A stretch of 64,000 bases of DNA from Paramoeba atlantica (taxonomy: Eukaryota; Discosea), in the NCBI GenBank assembly GCA_977017575.1, contig CDRNVI010000073.1, positions 1-64,000 on the forward strand. The letters run 5' to 3'. The notes under the pieces were generated by a model, which was not told the DNA's origin, ran no database searches, and saw only the letters and a list, made by a program, of their open reading frames with translations. Positions 40,321 through 50,567 of this stretch are shown here, in pieces. The stretch's first letter is position 1; every line of letters starts with the position of its first letter. A program made the position numbers and the translations under genes.

Positions 40321-40971
40321 ATGACTGCTCTTGCTCATCTCCTGAAGCTACATCTTACAACGTTTGCTGTGATCCGCACTGCCGACTCGCACATGTCTAC
40401 GTCGCGTCCTTCTAAGGTGAGAAACACAGAACTTCCAGATGAATACAATCTGGAGCGTTTTCTTAGAAATGTGGGGAAGCAGCATGATTCGTGGAGGGTT
40501 GAGAATCCTGTTTCTATGTGGGATGGCGTCACATGTAACATGCTGGACATTGTGCATAGTATATGTATCTCGTGGACAAACCGCGACCTTACTGGAACTT
40601 TTCTGTGGGAATATATGCCGAAATCGACCGTTGCATTCGACGTTCAACAAAATAGACTAAGTGGTGAAGTGCGCTTCGAACTTTTGTCACCTAGTCTAGA
40701 ATCGCTCAATTTAGCTCAGAATCTGTTTTTCGGTCCTATTGATCTCAGATTTGCTCCGGGCGCTCTCACTGTGTTTTTCGGTGCGATGAATAAGTTCAGC
40801 GGCGAAGTTCTTCTTGGTAGTTTAAACCAAAACTTTCAGTATTTATACCTAATGAATAATCCGGATCTCAAAGGAACAATTTACAGATCTGAACTACCCC
40901 GTAGGCTTAAAACAACTGGGGTACTTCCGGGTCTTGATGTGGGAGGCACGAACATTAAACTAATTCCATAG
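40321..40971 (+). CDS. Leucine-rich-repeat protein (family member 6; partner of truncated 63712)
   Basis: A 216-residue protein. Its N-terminus (MTALAHLLKLHLTTFAVIRT) could be a weak signal. The cap reads LPDEYNLERFLRNVGK, then PVSMWDGVTC: the usual first cysteine is absent, as at 7298. About five repeats follow (e.g. LSPSLESLNLAQNLFFG), and the C-terminal end is diverged. The first 230 bases are almost identical to 63712-63951. Confidence 0.8.
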   Translation: MTALAHLLKLHLTTFAVIRTADSHMSTSRPSKVRNTELPDEYNLERFLRNVGKQHDSWRVENPVSMWDGVTCNMLDIVHSICISWTNRDLTGTFLWEYMPKSTVAFDVQQNRLSGEVRFELLSPSLESLNLAQNLFFGPIDLRFAPGALTVFFGAMNKFSGEVLLGSLNQNFQYLYLMNNPDLKGTIYRSELPRRLKTTGVLPGLDVGGTNIKLIP

Positions 40972-41044
40972 AAGATTTCCACATCGATATATGAGTTTCT
41001 ATTATTGCGGAGCCTGGAATTGAAAAAAAGAGTGAATACGTCCA

Positions 41045-41353
41045 GATTGCGGTGGTTGTATAACTACCGCTCTACCCTCGATTATTGAAAAAAAGTCAAC
41101 AAAAACAGTGAAAATATAAAGAGGAACACAGTAATATAAATTTAATAGAGCAAATAATTATTTTTAGTGGCTTCGTTAAACGCGGTGGTTGTTTTGAACT
41201 TAGAAGTCACTCATGCTGCGCGCTTCACGCTGAAAACTACCTCCGGGGGGTTTCCTACCCCTAGGGGTGGTCTGGACCCCCCATTTTTTTCAATTGTTTT
41301 TCAGTTTTGGGCCATATTCTTTTTATTATATTACTGTATTCCTCTTTATATTG
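41045..41353 (-). repeat. Scrambled composite repeat fragment (copy 10)
   Basis: Part A-B at 41047-41135, then a diverged hairpin beginning TTAGTGGCTTCG (41164) truncated near 41250, then a B segment in opposite orientation to 41353. The B segment is interrupted by the insert at 41354 and resumes at 42087. Confidence 0.6.
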
Positions 41354-42086
41354 AGGGAGATACTACTCCCTCGCTACCGTAGGTTAATTCGTCGTGCCCG
41401 ATTTGTGGCCCGATTTCGTGCCCGATATCGTTTCAGGTGAGTTTTCGAAAAAAATGTTTACAAAGACGTATGAATCGAATTTAGTGACAAGACCACTAGT
41501 TTTTCAACAATTCCGATGGGTTCCCCCTGCCCCCTCCCCTCCCCACCAGGGTGATCATAGCAATTTCTGAAATTTTGAAAAAAAAACTGAAAATTTATGG
41601 GTGAAAGTGAAAAATTATATTTTTCCCGAATCAACTCCTAGACTGCTTTTTGAGCGTTTGGAGCCTTCTATACCTGTATACGCTTTGGTTTCATTCGATA
41701 TTTCTCCACCCTGTGCCGGTAATTCACCTATAAAGGCCAAAATTTACCTGGAAGTGTGTGACACGCAAGGCCGTAGAGGAAGGAGGAGGCGCAAGGCAGA
41801 AGGCGGAGCCTTCTGTCTTTTTGCCGCGGCGACGACGACTTCTTCGCGTGGGAAGCTGTAAGATTTCCTAGTGGGCATCTTTCGATGGCTATGTAACCCA
41901 GGCTAAAGTGGACGAGGGAGATACTAAAGGCACCTTTGGCAAACTACCACAAAACTGGAACGGTATCTCCCGGTTTGTAGAGCACTCTGATGTGACAAAA
42001 GGGTCTTTAACGGGAGATACCGTTCCAGTTTTGTGGTAGTTTGCCAAAGGTGCCTTTAATATCTCCCTCGTCCACTTTAGCCTGGG
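41354..42086. mobile_element. Insert with diverged module spacer and a long perfect-looking foldback
   Basis: This stretch splits part B of a composite module: CTCTTTATATT before it and TTCAATGTTTTTG after it are contiguous elsewhere. Its middle (41580-41680) is a diverged relative of the module spacer. 41898-42087 is an inverted repeat with arms of about 74 bases, starting CAGGCTAAAGTGGACGAGGG and ending with the inverse, around a 40-base loop. Confidence 0.5.
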
Positions 42087-42155
42087 TTTTCAATGTTTTT
42101 GTTCACTTTTTCAATTATCGAGGGTAGAGCGGTAGTTATACAACCACCACAATGT
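42087..42155 (+). repeat. Composite repeat B-A end (copy 11)
   Basis: TTCAATGTTTTTGTTCAC through part A (ending ACAACCACCACAAT). Completes the module interrupted at 41353. Confidence 0.65.
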
Positions 42156-42228
42156 ACGTTAAAGTGAAACTTTTCAGTAATTTTTAATTTTAATCCTTGA
42201 TATGAGTGATGTTTCTAGGATTATTTGC

Positions 42229-42867
42229 CGTTTGTTTGCCCATCACCCCTCCTGGGTCATGGGTGGGCATGGTCAAAGTTGGCAAAATTCAAAAAAAAAA
42301 TTGAACGGGGGTAGAAAATGGAAAAAAAAAGTTTATGAATTCCTATGTAAATTAATTTACATTTATTAATACCCACCATGGTCTCCTTGAACGCTCTGCA
42401 CTATTCGCAAGCGTTTAGGTACTGAACTTAAACTATTTAAGACTTGGCGTCGATAATGGTGACGCTTAAGTATCAGAAAGGCTTTCTTTACTGCCTTCCG
42501 GAGCTGTGTTTCAGTCTCTAGCTTCAAAATTTCTTTCACAATTCGGTCCATTATTGACCAGACATTCTCGATCGGATTGAGGCCAGGAGAGAGTATATTG
42601 ACGGACAATTTCAAGGCGCTCTGGGAGTGTACATCGCGACGTTTTATGGGTAATAGTGGGTGTCTTATTTTTCGGCGAGTTGGAGTACTGGCCTTTAGTA
42701 GATTTAACGGGGGTGTCCCTCAAATTCATAGAATAAGAAACCATATTTGAATAAAAAGCTCCTAAATTCTTGAAATATTGGGACTTTTCGGTAAAATTAT
42801 GCTATTTTTTCGTATTTATTTCTATATATTTTTGACCCAGGGGGGGGGATGGGCAAACAAACGGCGG
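42229..42867 (-). mobile_element. Tc1/mariner deletion derivative
   Basis: Inverted ends: GCCGTTTGTTTGCCCATC, C-run, CTGGGTCA on the left, and the inverse on the right. The ~640-base body contains only a transposase C-terminal fragment. Confidence 0.7.
42366..42614 (-). pseudogene. C-terminal fragment of a Tc1/mariner transposase
   Basis: Encodes SPGLNPIENVWSIMDRIVKE, the last acidic region of DDE_3, and the following helical tail with VPKRLRIV. The segment upstream lacks the other catalytic residues. Confidence 0.75.
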
Positions 42868-43079
42868 GAAATGCTCTAGTTTTTCGAGATCTGTTGGATG
42901 TCGAAGGAATTAGGTCAAAAGTTCTTACGGTGTGTTCTGGAGCCTGGGGGACCAGTACTTGGACTGTATACATGTACATGTATCTCCAAGTATCTGCAGC
43001 TACTGACAGCATACTCTCCAATGATCTAACCTGCAGTGTGATCTGCAATGTTGATTATTAACATCTACTTACGCAAAAT

Positions 43080-43145
43080 ACTGTCACCCCCCCCTTTATA
43101 CTTCCGCCGGTTTCGGTGCCTTTGGAAGTATAAAGGGGGGGTCTG
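43080..43145. mobile_element. Short MITE palindrome (CCCCCCTTTATACTTCC)
   Basis: CCCCCCTTTATACTTCCG is inverted as GGAAGTATAAAGGGGGG around a CGGTTTCGGTGCCTTT centre. Same family as at 35512, 37600, 43505 and 44365. Confidence 0.6.
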
Positions 43146-43173
43146 ACTTTCGAAAGTATAAAGTCGGGTGGTA

Positions 43174-43876
43174 TACCCAAAGTCGGTGGTAACTACCAAA
43201 AAAAACTTTACTATCTGGGCGCACTGTATGCCCCCCCCTGGATTCCCCGCTGGACCCCCCATTTTTTTCAATTTTTTTTTTCAGTTTTGGACCGCCAGAG
43301 CCCCCTTTTATATTTTTTTCTTCTATTATATCACTGTGTTCCTCTTTATATTTTCATTGTTTTTGTTCACTTTTTTTTCAATAATCGAGGGTAGAGCGGT
43401 AGTTATACATCCACCGCAATTAAAGGAACGCTAATTAAGGGAATAATTATTTTTCGTCATTTTTTGGCATTTTCAGGCAATTTATAATTACTAAGTAATG
43501 TCACCCTCCCTTTATACTTCCGACGGTTTCGGTACTTTTGGAAGTATAAAGGGGGGGTCTGATTTTTTGAAAAATCCGAGAAGCAAATGTTTTGGAAAAG
43601 GGGCAAAAAAAATGCGCCGCTTCGCGGCGCTGGTTTTCTATTATTCTAGCTAAAAATCAATCATCTAATCTCCAAACAAGCAGGGCATAATGTTTGCTTC
43701 CGTGTTCCTCTTGCACACAATCAACATACGCTGTATATTACGCTGTAGTGAATATGTGTCGGGACGATCTACCATTAGAAGCTTCATGGGACAGTCTTTG
43801 AAACGAGGTACATTCGCCTTTGCTGCAGCAGGAGCATGTCCGCGCTGGCTGTCATCCCGCCCAGTTCGCTAAGGAG
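43174..43876 (+). repeat. Inverted duplicate of 37282-37984, including composite repeat B-A
   Basis: The partner of the block at 37282. Contains part B-A of a composite module (43210-43425), another TTTATACTTCC palindrome (43505-43555) and the hairpin GCGCCGCTTCGCGGCGC (43614-43630). It breaks inside the MITE that is complete at 37928-38047. Confidence 0.8.
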
Positions 43877-44339
43877 GAGTTCGTCAATTTTTTCGCATCT
43901 CGACATGTTTGTCCTTGTGCAAACCCCATCGCGCTTGCGACTATGATAGATTTACTTTTTTCTGGAAAAATCCGATACCATTTTTCCGGATGGAGCGGAT
44001 GGTTCGAGATCAGACGCCGTACTTCTCGCTGATTTGTGGAGCACTGCTACTTTCATTTATTCTCGAATGACACGCATTCAACTTCTCCTACATTGTTGGG
44101 TTCTTTCCTTCCTGGGGTGAACCGACGGACACTTGTAATGTCGCAGGCTCCGCGCTTGAAACCATTATTTCGTTGGGAGGCCGAACGCGATGAAGAGGGG
44201 AATAAAGCTTAACCCACTGTGAGTATTGACATGGGAAAAAATACGGCAAATAATTTAAATGTATATCTAGCAATATCTCTACACACATCTCTAACGTTTA
44301 ATAAAAAAAATATAGAAAATTGTTGATTTATGTAGAAAA
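43877..44339. other. Intergenic sequence without a recognised feature
   Basis: No coding frame with family similarity, and no repeat assigned. Confidence 0.35.
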
Positions 44340-44460
44340 TTTGTTGCTTCGCGGCGCATTTTTTTTGGGACCGGAAGTATAAAGCGGGGGTGCTGATTTT
44401 TCATCTGGATGAAAACGGAAAAAAAAAATTGACCCCCCTGAAGTATAAAGGGGGGGTGAC
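44340..44460. mobile_element. MITE of the TTTATACTTC family, with GC hairpin remnant
   Basis: GCTTCGCGGCGC plus a T-run (44346-44366), then CCGGAAGTATAAAG and, 70 bases on, a GAAGTATAAAGGGGGG word. Corresponds to an inverted version of the 35510-35890 cluster. Confidence 0.5.
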
Positions 44461-44985
44461 ACTTCCTAAAACGAAAAATAGAATAAAAATCAGAAGTTTC
44501 ATCAATTTTTGCGCCACAAAGACAGGAGTGTGCACTGCAAAGGGAGGAAAACACTCATCAAATATTTTCAATAAGAAAATTAATTTTAAGTAATTTTAGA
44601 ATTAATTTTAATTTAGACTTTAAAAATTTTAATTAAGAATTTATTTTAGGTTTACATTTTACCGTCAAAGTGCTAATTAACAGAAGAAATATCATTGGGA
44701 TAGTAATTAACGGAATAATAATTAACGGAATATTTATCTTTTTTTAGATTTTCACCAAAATCTTCCCAAACATTTTAGCCAGTGAGCGGTCTGTTCATCG
44801 ACGAAATTCGAAGCACTTCTCTCCTGAAGAAACAAAAGCGACGTTACCACGAAAAGATGAATCGATTAAGCCGTATCAGCGGAGCGTTTCTCTTAACGTT
44901 TAAAGTTTTGTAGAAATTTAGTAAAAATCATTGGAATAGTAATTAACGGAATAATTTCAGCCCAAAAAAACATTCCGTTAATTTT
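44461..44985. other. AT-rich spacer with ATTAACGGAATAAT repeats
   Basis: The word GTAATTAACGGAATAAT occurs at about 44703 and 44939, with a partial copy at 44720 and an inverted ATTCCGTTAAT near 44970. This may be a small foldback element next to the module hairpin. Confidence 0.4.
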
Positions 44986-45757
44986 TTAGTGGCTTCGTTA
45001 AACGCGGTGGTTGTTTTCAACTTAGAAGTCGCTCATGCAGCGCTCTTCGCGTTGAAAACTACCTTCGCGTTTAACGAATCCACTAAAAAAGAAAAATTCC
45101 CCAAACATTGTGAATAAACAATTTTTTCGGGCAAAACGGCCCGATTTTTCGGCGAAAATGGCGAAATTTTAACCGAAATTTAGGCCGTTTTTGATGCCTC
45201 ACCATTAGTGGTAGGAGGCGAATCTGTTGAAAAAAACGTCGTAGAATGGTAGCTGAGGTCCAAAACTCTTAAAATACGTTTTAGGAGTCCATTTCGGAAA
45301 AATAATATTTTTCCTTTTTTTTGGGTCAAAATCTTTTGTTTGGGTCATCCCAAATATTTCGGAAATTTTGACCTTGTCGGACCCCTCCTGCGCGTACCAG
45401 GGGCGGTCACCCCCAAGTGGGGGGGGGACTTCTTTAGGGGGACTTCTTTTAACTCTACCACTTCCCTGCGCTCGATTTTAAAAAGCAAAAAAATCGAGAA
45501 AAAATTGTGACGTACGCCCCCTGGACCTCCACCTGGACCACCCCCTGGATATGCCCCCCATGGACCCCCCCATGGACCCCCCATGTTTTTGAATTTGTTT
45601 TTTTCAGTTTTGGACCACCGGAGCCCCCTTTTATATTTTTTTCTTCTATTATATTACTGTGTTTCTCTTTATAAAATTTCTCTTTATTTTCACTGTTTTT
45701 GTTCATTTTTTTTCAATAATCGAGGGTAGAGCGGTAGTTATACAACGACCGCAATTA
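44986..45757 (+). repeat. Composite repeat module copy 13 (complete, type 1, diverged hairpin)
   Basis: D to A orientation. The hairpin (44986-45086) begins TTAGTGGCTTCG and ends CGAATCCACTAA: its outer pairs differ from the common form in both arms, so pairing is largely kept, and its length is still 101 bp. Type 1 spacer, then B and A (ending ACGACCGCAATT). Confidence 0.75.
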
Positions 45758-45853
45758 TTATTATTGTTAATAACTTATTAACAATGCTTATTAATAATAA
45801 GCACTTTGACAGTAGTTTAATTTTTTAGGAAATTATTATTGTGTATGTTCTGA

Positions 45854-46063
45854 ATGGATCATCCGCGCAACCATGCAGCGAAACTTCGCTCTCAAAAGCC
45901 TCCAACAAACTCGTCCCTTCTGGGATTTTTCACCTCGTATCGCACAGTTCTTGTGCTTACCACAAGCGTGTTCGCGTTTCTTACCATGGCTTACAACGTG
46001 CAAGAGCAGATGCACTCCGAAAGAAGGTGTGTAAAATGCAAAGCGCAACCTTATAGAGGTTGA
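45854..46063 (+). CDS. Possible small single-pass membrane protein
   Basis: ATG at 45854 opens a 69-residue frame. It has a basic, polar N-terminus, then a hydrophobic segment at about residues 26-47 (FFTSYRTVLVLTTSVFAFLT), then a hydrophilic tail ending CVKCKAQPYRG. This is the shape of small inner-membrane or secretory-pathway subunits. No family is recognised, and the overlapping frames lack this pattern. It is on the same strand as, and about 330 bases before, the next gene. Confidence 0.4.
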   Translation: MDHPRNHAAKLRSQKPPTNSSLLGFFTSYRTVLVLTTSVFAFLTMAYNVQEQMHSERRCVKCKAQPYRG

Positions 46064-46389
46064 AAAAGAAAACATGGCACAAACGTTGGACTACGATTTA
46101 AAACGCCATACTAGGCGTAGATCCATCTTTGCTTCTAGGCGAATTAGCACTAGACAATCTAGTTGAATTAAGATCGCGTCGTAAAATACTTTTTTATGGC
46201 ACGTTTATCCACTTTTGCACTACGTCTATTGTAAGAGTGGCGGTGCCAAAGATCTCTATGGAACCCTCTTATTATTACATATTTTTTGTTAGAAAACATT
46301 TCTCACTAAAGAAATTACCTAGTCATCAATTTCTTTTGTGCACTTCCTTTGATCAAACTGGCGAAAGCGTATACCTACGCTTAATAAAA

Positions 46390-48807
46390 ATGTCGGCTAA
46401 TAGCTGTTCGTCGGAAGCTGACAATCACATGTCAAACAGCGTGGAATTGCACCTCAATTCCGCGCACAATCCATTAGACGGGTATGACCCGCACTCGAGT
46501 TCAACACCAGCTCTTTTTAGCCAACCCCACGAAATAAGTAAGTCAACGTCCAATCACCCTTTTCCAGGTGAGCACAATACCTCGCACTCTACCTCCACGA
46601 CCTCAAACCCATCTCCACTGCATATCGATCCTGTTTCCGACCCCCACCTGGACCACATCTTGGAAAGTCCCACACTTCCGATCAGTGACAGCGCATATGC
46701 CCCTGTAGCGGAGCACGAACTAGCGCCACAGCCTACCGATCTTCCTGTACCAGGATCCTCGCATGAAACCGATCCCTCCTTCGGCTCTCTTCCCCCTCAT
46801 CCCTCTCTACCCTATCCTCCTCCCGGGTTCTACCCCCCGTACTACGACCCCATAGAGTCCGCCAAATGGGGTACCCCCGGAACCACCGCGGAGCCAAGCG
46901 GTTTCCTATCCCAACCCTGCCCCTTTACCGACCCCTCGGGGTTCGACCCTTCCTCCCTGTACGACCCCAACATGGGGTCCTACCCACCCCCGTTGGATCC
47001 ACACTACCTGAACCCGGAGACGGGTCTCCCGTACCCCTACCCCCCAGAGATGTACTTCGGCTCAGCGAACTGGGCCATGACGGAGGGGGTTGTGGGGTCC
47101 GTGGAATCTCCCTGGGCCGCCGGGGATGCCTATCCCCCCGTCCCCCCCATGGGCATCACACCCGGGCCACCCTCCATGTTATCCCCTATGATCTCCAATA
47201 CAGAGGGTTCCTCCTCCTACCTTCCCTCCCACCTACCCCAGGGAACTGTCCCGGAGCCCTACTCCCCGACGGTAAACCCCTTTTACCGTCCCAATGAATC
47301 GTTTCCCCCTCCCAGCGGTTCAGCAGAGCCGGGAGATGAAATGGGACAGATTCCTAGTAAGCCTAAAAAGAGAAGCTCGTCACCTCTTTTTGCTGCTGCA
47401 GCAACAGCAACAGCCCCTCCACCCACAATGTTGCCTCCCCTCCCCCCTAACCTCTCCCTCCCCCATTCCGGGTCTCTTGTCCCTCGGGAGCTTCTCCTGG
47501 AGGAGAGTCCCTTTATGGAACCACTACGTTCTCGCACCGGCGCCTCCCTGTCTCACATTAAACTCGACCAACGCTACGGTCGTAAAGGGCGTCACAAAGA
47601 AAGCTCAAACAAAAACGCGTTCAAAGAAGAAACCCAAACCCCTACCGAAACGAACACCTTCGCCAAACCCACGTTTCACGAAAAAAATGAAAACAAACCA
47701 CCGCAACATGGGTTTCCTACCGAAACCCCCCAAAACACAACTCTACCCCCACCTCTTTTGGGGGAACAAAACCTTAACCCTTTTCCTCTCTCAAAACAAA
47801 CCAATCCTCCTCCTCACCACAACCACAATAATACGAATCAAAGGGTTTCCCCATCGCCTCCCCCCTCTCCGCGACCCTCCCGGGACGCCCTCCCCCACTT
47901 CCTCCTCTCCCCCACCACCCCCCCCTCCCCCCCCCTCCACTTCCACGACCTCCCCCCCGGGGACCTCCTCGAGTACCACTACGACCTCAGCCTCATCCTC
48001 CACACCATCGCGACCGCCCACACCCTGGCCCTTGTCTTCGGCCCCGAGGGTAACCCCCACGCCCTCCCCCCCCACGCCTACCTCTGGTGCACGGACTACG
48101 CCGCGGAGGTGCGGGCGCTGGTCCCCGGGGCCGCGGTCAACCCCCGGGAGGAGGCCGTGGGGGAGGGGGACATCCTCAAGGAGGTCACGGGGGCCTTGCT
48201 GTCGCAGGTCCCCGAGATGGGGTTCCTGCGGTCCATGTCGCTGTACCAGGCGATGGCGACGCGGGTGGATCTCACGCCGCTGTACAGGGCGGTGTGTGAG
48301 ATGTTCGCGGGGGGGCTGGGGAGCTACGAGGTGCAGTTCCGGGGGTTGTTCGGGGTGCCGACGAGGGTGGTGGTGAGGACGGGAGGGGGGGGGGAGGGGG
48401 GAACGGGGGGGGGACCGAGGGTGTTTCGGGGAAAGGTGGCGTGGGAGAGCCTGCCGGAGGCCCCGGCGATGTTTAGTAATGGGAAAATGGTGGAGGAGAT
48501 CGTTTCCGGGGAAAGGGATTGTGGGGTAGATAATGAGGTAGGGGTAGGGGAGGGTAGAACAGAATGGGATAGGACGGCCTCATGTGACGCGAATGTCGTG
48601 TCAAAGTCGGAAGCCAGTGCCAATGGAAAAAGCGAGGTGAGGGGTCTCCCATGGGATAAAGGAGAGAGGGGTGAGACACGGGTAAGATCCGCGTCAGTAA
48701 GACGCGGCTTAATGTCTTCGCGGATGCGGCGGATGAGGCTCAGTCTTCTATTCGGAATGCTTTCGGTCTCGGCAATATGTTTTTGGGCACGTCGGAAGAG
48801 AAATTAG
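46390..48807 (+). CDS. Large proline-rich protein with C-terminal membrane anchor
   Basis: ATG at 46390 gives 805 residues; the frame is open further upstream (an ATG at 46258 is possible), but that part looks like a leader. Residues 1-510 are Pro/Ser/Tyr-rich and disordered, with repeated PPYYDP- and YPPP-like words. Residues about 518-667 form an ordered region (LPPGDLLEYHYDLSLILHTI to RGLFGVPTRVVV) with no family I know. The chain ends in a basic-hydrophobic-basic tail (LSLLFGMLSVSAICFWARRK, about 784-803), a likely tail anchor. Coding-strand composition flips from C-runs to G-runs at about 48090. Function unknown. Confidence 0.65.
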   Translation: MSANSCSSEADNHMSNSVELHLNSAHNPLDGYDPHSSSTPALFSQPHEISKSTSNHPFPGEHNTSHSTSTTSNPSPLHIDPVSDPHLDHILESPTLPISDSAYAPVAEHELAPQPTDLPVPGSSHETDPSFGSLPPHPSLPYPPPGFYPPYYDPIESAKWGTPGTTAEPSGFLSQPCPFTDPSGFDPSSLYDPNMGSYPPPLDPHYLNPETGLPYPYPPEMYFGSANWAMTEGVVGSVESPWAAGDAYPPVPPMGITPGPPSMLSPMISNTEGSSSYLPSHLPQGTVPEPYSPTVNPFYRPNESFPPPSGSAEPGDEMGQIPSKPKKRSSSPLFAAAATATAPPPTMLPPLPPNLSLPHSGSLVPRELLLEESPFMEPLRSRTGASLSHIKLDQRYGRKGRHKESSNKNAFKEETQTPTETNTFAKPTFHEKNENKPPQHGFPTETPQNTTLPPPLLGEQNLNPFPLSKQTNPPPHHNHNNTNQRVSPSPPPSPRPSRDALPHFLLSPTTPPSPPLHFHDLPPGDLLEYHYDLSLILHTIATAHTLALVFGPEGNPHALPPHAYLWCTDYAAEVRALVPGAAVNPREEAVGEGDILKEVTGALLSQVPEMGFLRSMSLYQAMATRVDLTPLYRAVCEMFAGGLGSYEVQFRGLFGVPTRVVVRTGGGGEGGTGGGPRVFRGKVAWESLPEAPAMFSNGKMVEEIVSGERDCGVDNEVGVGEGRTEWDRTASCDANVVSKSEASANGKSEVRGLPWDKGERGETRVRSASVRRGLMSSRMRRMRLSLLFGMLSVSAICFWARRKRN

Positions 48808-49311
48808 TCTGTGCAGCACAGTCGAATCTGTGTGGTCTCACACACTTTTATAGGTTCCAGTTAACGGGTATTTGATGACTGTTCTTTTTATGGGGCCCGG
48901 AGTACTGACTTGAGCTCTCTCTAACGTTGGAGTCATATAACAAGATGGGTTATCGTTTCAATTTACCATCCATCAATGCGACGATTTCGCAATTCAGATC
49001 CACGTTTTCTCTTTCAAAAAGGTTTTCTTTGACATTGATAGCTGGACAGTATACAGTTATCTTTCGAAATCAACAATTGTTACCTTTTTGAAGCTTCCAT
49101 ACATGAAGCTTCTGTATGTGTACCGTTTCAGCTCAAGATTGATGTATGAAAAGTATTTATTTTCTTTCCATTCTCTTATTTGCATCACAGAATGTTTCTT
49201 TTTTCCTAACGGTGATGGTGTCTCTCGTACTTTACAAGCGAGGATTTCGGTGAGAAGCAAAAGTTCATTTCAGTTTGTGTGGGTTTCCAAAGTAGACTTC
49301 GGCATCGGATA
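48808..49311. other. Intergenic sequence
   Basis: Contains an inverted GAAGCTTCCATACATGAAGCTT word near 49090. An overlapping open frame (49088-49675) runs through repeat sequence and is not considered a gene. Confidence 0.35.
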
Positions 49312-49500
49312 CAGTTTCTGTACCTCGTTGGTACATTACCTTAGTTCATCCTTTTTATGCCCGGGAACGGGCGTACTCTTACTGTACCTAAGGTCGGAAC
49401 TGTCCCTCTTTATTACTGAAGCAGGGGACGCGCTTCCACCCCTTCACGCCTCCCCGACTCGCTCCCTTGGAGTGAATGCTTCCCTCTCTTTGCTTCTTTT
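49312..49500 (+). ncRNA. Spliced-leader-RNA-like sequence
   Basis: GATACAGTTTCTGTACCTCG then TTG and GT (49308-49332) resembles the end of the kinetoplastid spliced-leader exon with its donor. It is followed by a helix CCTTAG...CTAAGG (about 49339-49394) around a GCCCGGGAACGGGC hairpin, then GGAACTGTCCCTCTT with a GTCCC...GGGGAC stem. Compared with 26731-26810 (CCTAGC...GCTAGG), the outer helix changes on both sides, which suggests selection for pairing at some time. Whether it is a working RNA gene or a dispersed relic is unknown. Confidence 0.5.
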
Positions 49501-50567
49501 TCTCCTGCGATTACCGTATACCCCCCTAGTAAGATACCCCGCCAGTAAGAGAGATTTGGTCCTTTTCGTGTTGACCCCCCGTAAGAGAGATTTCACTCGG
49601 GAGCCCCACAGGAGGTGTATAGGGCGTAGGTGGTGGGTGTCCGCATGTCGGGTGCCTCGGGGGTATCCCAAATAAGCGTTTAATCACATTTCAAGAAGAA
49701 AAAATAGAAAACTTCGCTTAAAAAGTTGGGAGAAAAGAGAAAACTGGCCGAAAGAGCGTACCCCGCCAGTAAACGGGGGTACGACTTAATGTACCGGGTA
49801 CCCTTTTATATACCGGGGGGGGGTATAATCGCTACCCAATATACCCCCCTTGGCACTGTGGAAAACAAGGGGGTGGGGGGTATAAACGCTCAAAAATAGA
49901 TCGTTTATACCCCCCACCCCCTTGTTTCCCACGGTGCCATCATGTATTGCCCCTTTTAACCTCTTTGGTTACCGCAAAAAAACATTGGAGCTAATATATC
50001 CCCCACCCCCACGCATTATACCCCCCACCCGGTATAAACGGTGAGCGAATATACCCCCCCTTAATATACAGGGTACACTTTATTATACCCCTGTACATTA
50101 AGTCGTACCCCCGTTTAAGAGATATTTGGCCATTTTGACCCAAAACCCATTCTCTTACTGGGGGGGATACGGCGTCTTCTTTTGTTTTTTTTAAGGAAAT
50201 TCTAAAACAAATTTAGATTAAATTTTAGTACCGTACCCACTTATCGTGGACCCCCCAGTAAGAGAATGGGTTTTGGGTCAAAATGGCCAAATCTCTTTGA
50301 CTGGGGGAGGACAGTAGGGACCAATATTTGACGAAAATTTGTTCTTTTTTCGAAATTGCTCACAATGATTTTTCTTTTTTTCTCCACTTTTTTTGACGAA
50401 TTTTTCTATTTTTGCTTCTGAAAACGTGTTAAAATGCTAATTTAGGGTACCCCCGAGGCACCCGACATGTGGAGACCCACCCCCCTACGTCCTATGCGCA
50501 TCCTCTGGGTCTCACGAACCGAATCTCTCTTACTGGGGGGGAGGGGTGGGGGGCAGTAGGGAAAAAT
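49501..50567. mobile_element. Nested palindromic elements rich in CCCCC / GGGGG and GTAAGAGA words
   Basis: At least three inverted pairs are layered: TAAACGGGGGTACGACTTAA / TTAAGTCGTACCCCCGTTTA (about 49772 and 50097); GGGGGTATAAACGCTC / GAGCG-like and ACCCCCCACCCCCTTGTTT pairs (49850-49940); and CAGTAAGAGAATGGGTTTTG with its inverse, flanking 50150-50310. No ORF. Confidence 0.55.

Noticed and set aside
41601-41861. An 86-codon ORF ending in an Arg-rich stretch
   Set aside because: Lies in the diverged module spacer and the foldback insert; no family and no conservation between copies.
47294-48376. A 360-codon ORF overlapping the proline-rich gene
   Set aside because: Low-complexity Pro/Ser/Cys shadow of the main frame, lacking the ordered domain and tail anchor.
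49088-49675. A 195-codon + strand ORF with hydrophobic stretches
   Set aside because: It runs through the spliced-leader-like repeat and then palindromic element sequence, which explains the openness; no domain.
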